Assembly (NCBI GenBank): GCA_024402535.1
Contig: JAKSTN010000019.1
Coordinates: 1 to 47,748, forward strand
Length of the DNA stretch: 47,748 bases
Direction: 5' to 3'
From: Treponema sp.
GTDB taxonomy: Bacteria; Spirochaetota; Spirochaetia; Treponematales; Treponemataceae
Position numbers and translations under genes: made by a program. Positions within the stretch are counted from its first letter, which is position 1. Every line of letters begins with the position of its first letter. The notes below the pieces were generated by a model. The model saw only the letters and a program-made list of their open reading frames with translations, was not told where the DNA came from and made no database searches. Shown here piece after piece: positions 42,850-47,748 of this stretch.

Positions 42850-45396
42850 TTATTTAATTACAATATTTACAATTTTATCTTTGATTGCAATCACTTTTAC
42901 AATTTCGTGGCCGTCTGTAAATTTCTTTACGTTTGGCTGTTCAAGAGCTGTTGCTTTAAGAACGTCTTCTGCAGTTCCAGGTTCTGTTTCAAAGTTGTCG
43001 CGAACTTTTCCGTTTACCTGAACGATAATCTTTTTCTTGTCGTCTTTTGCAAAGTCGTCAGAGATTTCAGGCCATTTTTCGTAAGCAACGGTTTTTGTGT
43101 TGCCAAGTTTTTCCCAGAGTTCTTCACCCATATGTGGAGCGTAAACTGAGATCATCTTTACGAAGTCAGACCACATTGCTTTTGGAAGGCTTTCCATTTT
43201 TGAAGCTTCGTTGATGAAAATCATCATCTGTGAAATTGCAGTGTTGAAGTTCAGAGTGTCTGTATCTGATGTAACTTTCTTTACAGTCTGAGCGAATGTT
43301 TTACGCAGAGCTACAAGTTTTTCATCATCAAGTTTTCCTGTAATATCGATGTCGTTGAGTGGCTTTTCACCGACTGCCCATACTTTTTCCAGGAAGCGGT
43401 TGATACCGATGATACCCTGTGTATTCCATGGTTTACTCATTGTAAGTGGTCCCATGAACATTTCGTACATGCGGACAGAGTCTGCACCGTACTGATTGAT
43501 CATGTCATCAGGGTTGATAACGTTCTTAAGAGATTTAGACATCTTTGCGATGATCTGTTCAACTTCTTCGCCTGTTGCAGTTTCTACGAATTTTCCGTCT
43601 TTTTCTGAAACTTCATCTGTTGGAACCAGAGTCTTGTTCTTTCTCTGGAAAGCGAATGAAGTGATGAGTCCCTGGTTGATGAGGCGCTGGAATGGTTCTT
43701 TTGTAGAAACAACTCCGCAGTCGTAAAGAACTTTGTGCCAGAAGCGAGAGTAGAGCAGGTGAAGAACTGCGTGTTCAGCTCCACCAACGTAAAGGTCTAC
43801 AGGCATCCAGTATTTTTCAGCCTTTTCAGAAACGAATTTTTCGTTGTTTTTTGGATCCAGATAGCGCAGGTAGTACCAGCAGCTTCCGCCCCACTGAGGC
43901 ATTGTGTTTGTTTCGCGTTTTGCTTTTCCGCCACATTCAGGACATGTGCAGTTTACCCAATCTTCAATGGCTGCTAGTGGAGATTCTCCTGTTCCTGTTG
44001 GCTGGTAAGATTTTACGTTTGGAAGTTCAACAGGGAGCTGGTCTTCTGGAACTGCAACTGTACCACATTTTTCACAGTGTACCAGAGGAATTGGTTCACC
44101 CCAGTAGCGCTGGCGGCTGAAAATCCAGTCGCGGAGTTTATAGTTTACTGTTGCGTGACCGATTTTCTTTTCTTCAAGGAATTCGATCATTCTTGCGATA
44201 GCGTCTTTTTTGTTCAGTCCGTCAACAAAACCTGAGTTTACGTGTACACCGTCCTGAGTCCATGCCTGTGTCTGAACATCAACTTCTGATTTCAGAACTT
44301 CGATGATTGGCAGGTTGAATTTCTTTGCGAATTCCCAGTCGCGGTCATCGTGGGCAGGAACGGCCATAATGGCACCTGTACCGTAAGAAATGAGAACGTA
44401 GTCTGCAATCCAGATTGGAATAAGTGTTCCGTTTACAGGGTTGATTGCATAGCTTCCTGAGAATACACCAGTCTTATCCTTGTTCAGGTCTGTACGCTGA
44501 AGGTCAGATTTTTTAGCAGCTGCATCAAGGTATGCTGCAACGGCGTCTTTCTGTTCCGGAGTTGTGATTTTTGCTACCAGAGGATGTTCAGGAGCCACAA
44601 CCATGTATGTTGCACCAAAGAGAGTGTCACAGCGGGTTGTGTAAACTGTAAGTTTTTCTCCGCTTCCGGTTCCGTCAGCTTTTGCAACTTCAAAATCAAC
44701 TTCTGCACCGAAAGATTTTCCGATCCAGTTTTTCTGCATGAGTTTTACGCTTTCAGGCCAGTCAAGACTGTCCAGGTCTTCAAGAAGGCGTTCTGCGTAT
44801 TCAGTGATTTTAAGAATCCACTGGCGGATTGTTTTGTGTGTTACGATTGCACCACAGCGTTCACATTTGCCTTCTTTAACTTCTTCGTTTGCAAGACCTG
44901 TAAGACATGAAGGACACCAGTTGATTGGAGTTTCTGCTTCGTAAGCCAGTCCTTTTTTGTAGAGCTGGAGGAAAATCCACTGTGTCCATTTATAGTATTC
45001 TGGTTCACATGTAGAAATGCAGCGGTCCCAGTCGTAGCTGAAACCAAGAGCTTTAATCTGGCGTGTGAAGTTTTCGATATTCTGGTTTGTTGTGATTGAT
45101 GGGTGTGTTCCTGTCTTGATAGCATAGTTTTCTGCTGGAAGACCGAAAGCATCGTATCCCATTGGATGGAGAACATTGTAGCCTTTCATGCGAAGGAAAC
45201 GGCAGTAAATATCTGTTGCTGTGTATCCTTCAGGATGACCTACGTGAAGTCCTGCCCCAGAAGGGTAAGGGAACATATCAAGAACGTAGCGGCGTTTTTC
45301 TGCCGGAATAGATTCATCTTCTGTTACGCGGAATGTTTTGTTGTCCGCCCAGTATTTCTGCCATTTAGGTTCAATGTTTTTAAAATCGTAAGACAT
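42850..45396 (-). CDS. leuS: Leucyl-tRNA synthetase
   Basis: The 848-residue class I synthetase has [16 protein letters not shown] (HIGH box, about residue 50), a full CP1 editing domain, a zinc-ribbon-like CxxC pair (CEKCG...CPECGG), and [11 protein letters not shown] (KMSKS box, about residue 617). It charges tRNA-Leu. Its last 255 bp also exist as a diverged copy at 38598-38857. CGGAG lies upstream of the start. Confidence 0.95.
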   Translation of the reverse strand: MSYDFKNIEPKWQKYWADNKTFRVTEDESIPAEKRRYVLDMFPYPSGAGLHVGHPEGYTATDIYCRFLRMKGYNVLHPMGYDAFGLPAENYAIKTGTHPSITTNQNIENFTRQIKALGFSYDWDRCISTCEPEYYKWTQWIFLQLYKKGLAYEAETPINWCPSCLTGLANEEVKEGKCERCGAIVTHKTIRQWILKITEYAERLLEDLDSLDWPESVKLMQKNWIGKSFGAEVDFEVAKADGTGSGEKLTVYTTRCDTLFGATYMVVAPEHPLVAKITTPEQKDAVAAYLDAAAKKSDLQRTDLNKDKTGVFSGSYAINPVNGTLIPIWIADYVLISYGTGAIMAVPAHDDRDWEFAKKFNLPIIEVLKSEVDVQTQAWTQDGVHVNSGFVDGLNKKDAIARMIEFLEEKKIGHATVNYKLRDWIFSRQRYWGEPIPLVHCEKCGTVAVPEDQLPVELPNVKSYQPTGTGESPLAAIEDWVNCTCPECGGKAKRETNTMPQWGGSCWYYLRYLDPKNNEKFVSEKAEKYWMPVDLYVGGAEHAVLHLLYSRFWHKVLYDCGVVSTKEPFQRLINQGLITSFAFQRKNKTLVPTDEVSEKDGKFVETATGEEVEQIIAKMSKSLKNVINPDDMINQYGADSVRMYEMFMGPLTMSKPWNTQGIIGINRFLEKVWAVGEKPLNDIDITGKLDDEKLVALRKTFAQTVKKVTSDTDTLNFNTAISQMMIFINEASKMESLPKAMWSDFVKMISVYAPHMGEELWEKLGNTKTVAYEKWPEISDDFAKDDKKKIIVQVNGKVRDNFETEPGTAEDVLKATALEQPNVKKFTDGHEIVKVIAIKDKIVNIVIK

Positions 45397-45432
45397 GAGA
45401 GACTCCGAAAAATTATTATAATAATGGCATCT

Positions 45433-45461
45433 ATTATACTGATTTTATAAAAAGTCCTCAA
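45433..45461 (-). promoter_or_regulatory. leuS promoter
   Basis: On the minus strand TTGAGG (45461-45456) and TATAAT (45438-45433) are separated by 17 bp, 37 bp upstream of the leuS start. No T-box leader structure fits in the short leader. Confidence 0.7.
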
Positions 45462-45570
45462 TTATATAGATAAAAGCTAGATATATAAATTCATTTGATT
45501 TAATCCAATTTTTCCCTAACTAAATATTATATTGAATTTATGGCTTGAAATTATTAAATTTAATAGTGAT

Positions 45571-46635
45571 ATGTTTAAAATCTCCAAAAAGACTGCTGTT
45601 TTGTCCATTCTGGCGGTAGCGGTTGTTATTATATGTACAATTTTAGTTTTAACCCGGAAGAAGGCAGCGCCTTATGAAGTTCCTGTTCCTGCGGTTACTG
45701 TTGCAAAGCCTGTAAAGGGAAATGTTTCCGAATCCATCACTATATCTGGCTATGTTGAAGCCAAAGCCATGATTCCTGTTGTTCCGTTTGTTTCGGGAAC
45801 CATTACTTCTTATCCTTTCAAAGCCGGGGATTATGTTGAAAAAGACACAATCCTTGCAAAAATCGATGATGCTCCTTACCGCCAGCAGTTTCTTCAGGCT
45901 CAGGCGGCTTATTACGGATACGAATCAACTTTTACCCGTATAGAAAACTTGTATAAAAGCGGTGCCACAACCCAGCAGAATTACGATTCGGCAAAGGCTC
46001 AGTATGACGCTTCAAAAGCCCAGTATGATCTGGCAAAGCTTCAGATGGAATACACAGAAGTGAAGGCTCCTGTTTCGGGCACAATCCTTATTGCCGATTC
46101 TGCCGAAGGTTCCATAGGCGCTACAACTCAACCTTTAATCGTTCTTGCGGATATGACAAATCTTGTTGTGCGACTTAAAGTTCCTGAAAAATACTTTGAC
46201 CTTTTTGCTACACGTAAAGATGAGATTTCGCTTACAGTTACAAGACCCGGCATTAAGGGAATGTATGATGATGCTGTAAGTCCTGCTATAATCGAAAATG
46301 TGGCACCCTACATTTCTGCCGAAAGCAAGAACTTTCAGGTTGTGTGCCGCATTGAAGAACCAGGCGAAAGATTCCGTCCGGGCATGTTCATTAAAGTGAC
46401 GGCAAATTATGCTGAGCATGATGATGTATTTGTCATGCCTGTAACTACAAGAAAACTGGACGGTTCCTGCTACATTTATAACGAAAGTGACAACTCTGTT
46501 TCTTTCCTTGAAATGAAGGATGTAACAACAGACGGTAAAAACTTTATTGTTCCCGATGAATATAAAAATTCCTGGTTTGTAACTGATGGTCAGAATTCTG
46601 TTTTTGACGGACAGAAAGTAAAGGTGATTGAATGA
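45571..46635 (+). CDS. RND efflux adaptor (membrane fusion protein)
   Basis: The ATG at 45571 (MFKISKKTAVLSILAV) places the membrane anchor at the N-terminus; a TTG at 45532 extends the frame with no benefit, and neither has a clear RBS. The 354-residue protein has a biotinyl-lipoyl half (VSGTITSYPFKAGDYVEKDT), a short alpha hairpin (residues about 105-155, YKSGATTQQNYDSAKAQYDA), the second lipoyl half (VKAPVSGTIL) and beta-barrel. It joins the RND pump encoded next, overlapping by 4 bp (ATGA), to the outer membrane channel. Confidence 0.9.
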   Translation: MFKISKKTAVLSILAVAVVIICTILVLTRKKAAPYEVPVPAVTVAKPVKGNVSESITISGYVEAKAMIPVVPFVSGTITSYPFKAGDYVEKDTILAKIDDAPYRQQFLQAQAAYYGYESTFTRIENLYKSGATTQQNYDSAKAQYDASKAQYDLAKLQMEYTEVKAPVSGTILIADSAEGSIGATTQPLIVLADMTNLVVRLKVPEKYFDLFATRKDEISLTVTRPGIKGMYDDAVSPAIIENVAPYISAESKNFQVVCRIEEPGERFRPGMFIKVTANYAEHDDVFVMPVTTRKLDGSCYIYNESDNSVSFLEMKDVTTDGKNFIVPDEYKNSWFVTDGQNSVFDGQKVKVIE

Positions 46636-47748
46636 AACTTTCTGAGTTTTCCGTAAAGCATCCTATCATCATTACAATGTGTCTCATTGTCCTTATGGTT
46701 TTCGGCTTTCTTTCTATAAGCGGAATGCCATTGGAGTTTATGACAGACATTTCTATGCCTCAAGCAATTGTATATACAATTTATCCGGGTGCTTCAGCCG
46801 AAGATGTTGAACAGGAAATCTCCTCTGTTATGGAAGACGCCTTTGTAACTCTTCCTCATTTTAAGAAAGTTGACAGCGCATCCTATACTTCCATTTCATG
46901 GGTTACCATTACTTATGCCGACGGAGTAGATCCTTATGACCAGCTGGAAGAACTGCGAAACCGGGTCCGCGAAATTAAGAACCGGCTTCCAGAAGGAATT
47001 TCTGGAGAACCGGTTGCTGTAGTCGGCGGTATTACAATGCTTCCTGTCATTACTTTTTCTGTTGGAGCTGGAAAAGACCAGGGGCGTGCAACCCGTTACA
47101 TAAACGATGAGCTTATTCCAAAACTTACACGAATTGACGGAGTTTCTTCTATAAATGTTGAAGGCGGAAAAGAACTTCGCATGAATATCAAGCTCCGGAC
47201 TGATGACCTTGTTTCAAAAGGCATTTCCGTTACAAGAGTGTATCAGGTTCTGAATTATGGAAACGTAAACCTTCCTTTGGGAAATGCTGACCACGAAGAC
47301 CGAGCCATTCAGGTACGGTATGCCGGCGGTTTCAATTCCATTGATGATGTAAAAAATCTTCCTGTTGGCGTTGCAGACGGATCAACGGTAATCCGCCTTT
47401 CTGATGTTGCCGATGTTTACCTTGATTATCCTGAAGAAGAATACCGGGTTACAGACGGATACAATCCTCTTACAATTGTAAGCATTACAAAACGAAATGA
47501 CGGAGATACTGTCCGCATCGTAAAACAGGTAAAAAAGGTTCTTGAAAACGAAGAGAAAAATCTTGGCGGGGCAGTGAAGTTCCATGTCATTTCAGATGAC
47601 GCTCGTCAGGTTTCTGCTTCATTGAAAACTGTAGTCACTTCGGGTATTGCAGGTATCATATTTGCTATTCTTGTAATCCTTATGTTCCTTGCCGACTGGC
47701 GTGCAACCCTTACAATCGGGCTTTCAATTCCTCTTTGTATTCTGTTCA
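46632..47748 (+). CDS. RND efflux transporter, N-terminal part (runs off the right edge)
   Basis: The frame opens at 46632 (MKLSEFSVKHPIIITMCLIV) and is open to the window end, 372 codons. It shows the RND N-terminus: TM1, then the porter domain with IYPGASAEDVEQEISSVMED, RNRVREIKNRLPEG and VYQVLNYGNVNLPLG, and TM2 at the edge (SGIAGIIFAILVILMFL). It resembles AcrB/MexB-type or the spirochaetal HAE1-like pumps that export drugs or lipids. It overlaps the adaptor gene by 4 bp. Confidence 0.9.
   Translation, partial: MKLSEFSVKHPIIITMCLIVLMVFGFLSISGMPLEFMTDISMPQAIVYTIYPGASAEDVEQEISSVMEDAFVTLPHFKKVDSASYTSISWVTITYADGVDPYDQLEELRNRVREIKNRLPEGISGEPVAVVGGITMLPVITFSVGAGKDQGRATRYINDELIPKLTRIDGVSSINVEGGKELRMNIKLRTDDLVSKGISVTRVYQVLNYGNVNLPLGNADHEDRAIQVRYAGGFNSIDDVKNLPVGVADGSTVIRLSDVADVYLDYPEEEYRVTDGYNPLTIVSITKRNDGDTVRIVKQVKKVLENEEKNLGGAVKFHVISDDARQVSASLKTVVTSGIAGIIFAILVILMFLADWRATLTIGLSIPLCILF

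Noticed and set aside
45397..45432. T-box leader for leuS
   Set aside because: The leader from the predicted promoter is under 40 bases, too short for a T-box.

Overview
The window looks like chromosome from a low-G+C host-associated spirochaete, most likely a rumen or gut Treponema. This is inferred from gene content and style: many lipoproteins, a FliL-like protein, YtrA-type GntR/ABC modules, bactofilin, a class III adenylate cyclase, a secreted GH5 glycanase, a FeoA-FeoA-FeoB operon, and MetNIQ with a Cys-less MetQ. No phage, plasmid, transposase, CRISPR array, rRNA or tRNA was seen.

Layout. 1-4.1 kb: the end of an adenylate cyclase, a GH5 lipoprotein, and a radical SAM-DUF72 fusion. 4.3-6.3 kb: an ABC ATPase/permease/GntR operon behind a perfect palindromic operator. 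6.3-11.5 kb: small accessory enzymes (EamA, Nudix, MBL-fold, DinB-like, HAD, Asp/Glu racemase-like) interleaved with truncated or internally deleted genes. 11.5-14.9 kb: a second GntR/ABC operon whose first permease is internally duplicated and whose second carries an in-frame TGA. 14.9-19.3 kb: a ZIP transporter divergent from the feo operon, with a structured leader and a Cys-rich FeoB partner. 19.3-22.3 kb: a glutathione peroxidase fragment, a TetR/hydrolase operon with its operator, and an esterase. 22.5-29.2 kb: indolepyruvate oxidoreductase (iorBA) divergent from an acyl-CoA synthetase, then bactofilin, TPR and MtaB genes. 29.3-33.4 kb: ornithine carbamoyltransferase, an ACT protein, a 90-bp tandem repeat, and metNIQ. 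33.4-36.4 kb: dGTPase-like, FliL-like and HflX genes on the minus strand. 36.5-42.8 kb: three large lipoproteins. 42.8-45.4 kb: leuS. 45.5 kb to the end: an RND adaptor and the start of its pump.

The strongest structural signal is a second, diverged copy (about 90% identical over about 255 bp) of the leuS 3' end at 38.6 kb. It sits so that two lipoprotein genes lie between the two leuS ends, a recombination scar suggesting that surface lipoprotein genes have been exchanged or inserted at leuS. Other notable points are the radical SAM-DUF72 fusion, an (AG)8 tract plus terminator-like hairpin ahead of a lipoprotein gene, a terminator-like hairpin in the feo leader, the 90-bp repeat duplicating the end of the ACT gene, a family of GC-rich intergenic palindromes with a shared ACGAAG loop, and the number of gene remnants. 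I did not find one obviously new multi-gene defence or biosynthetic system.
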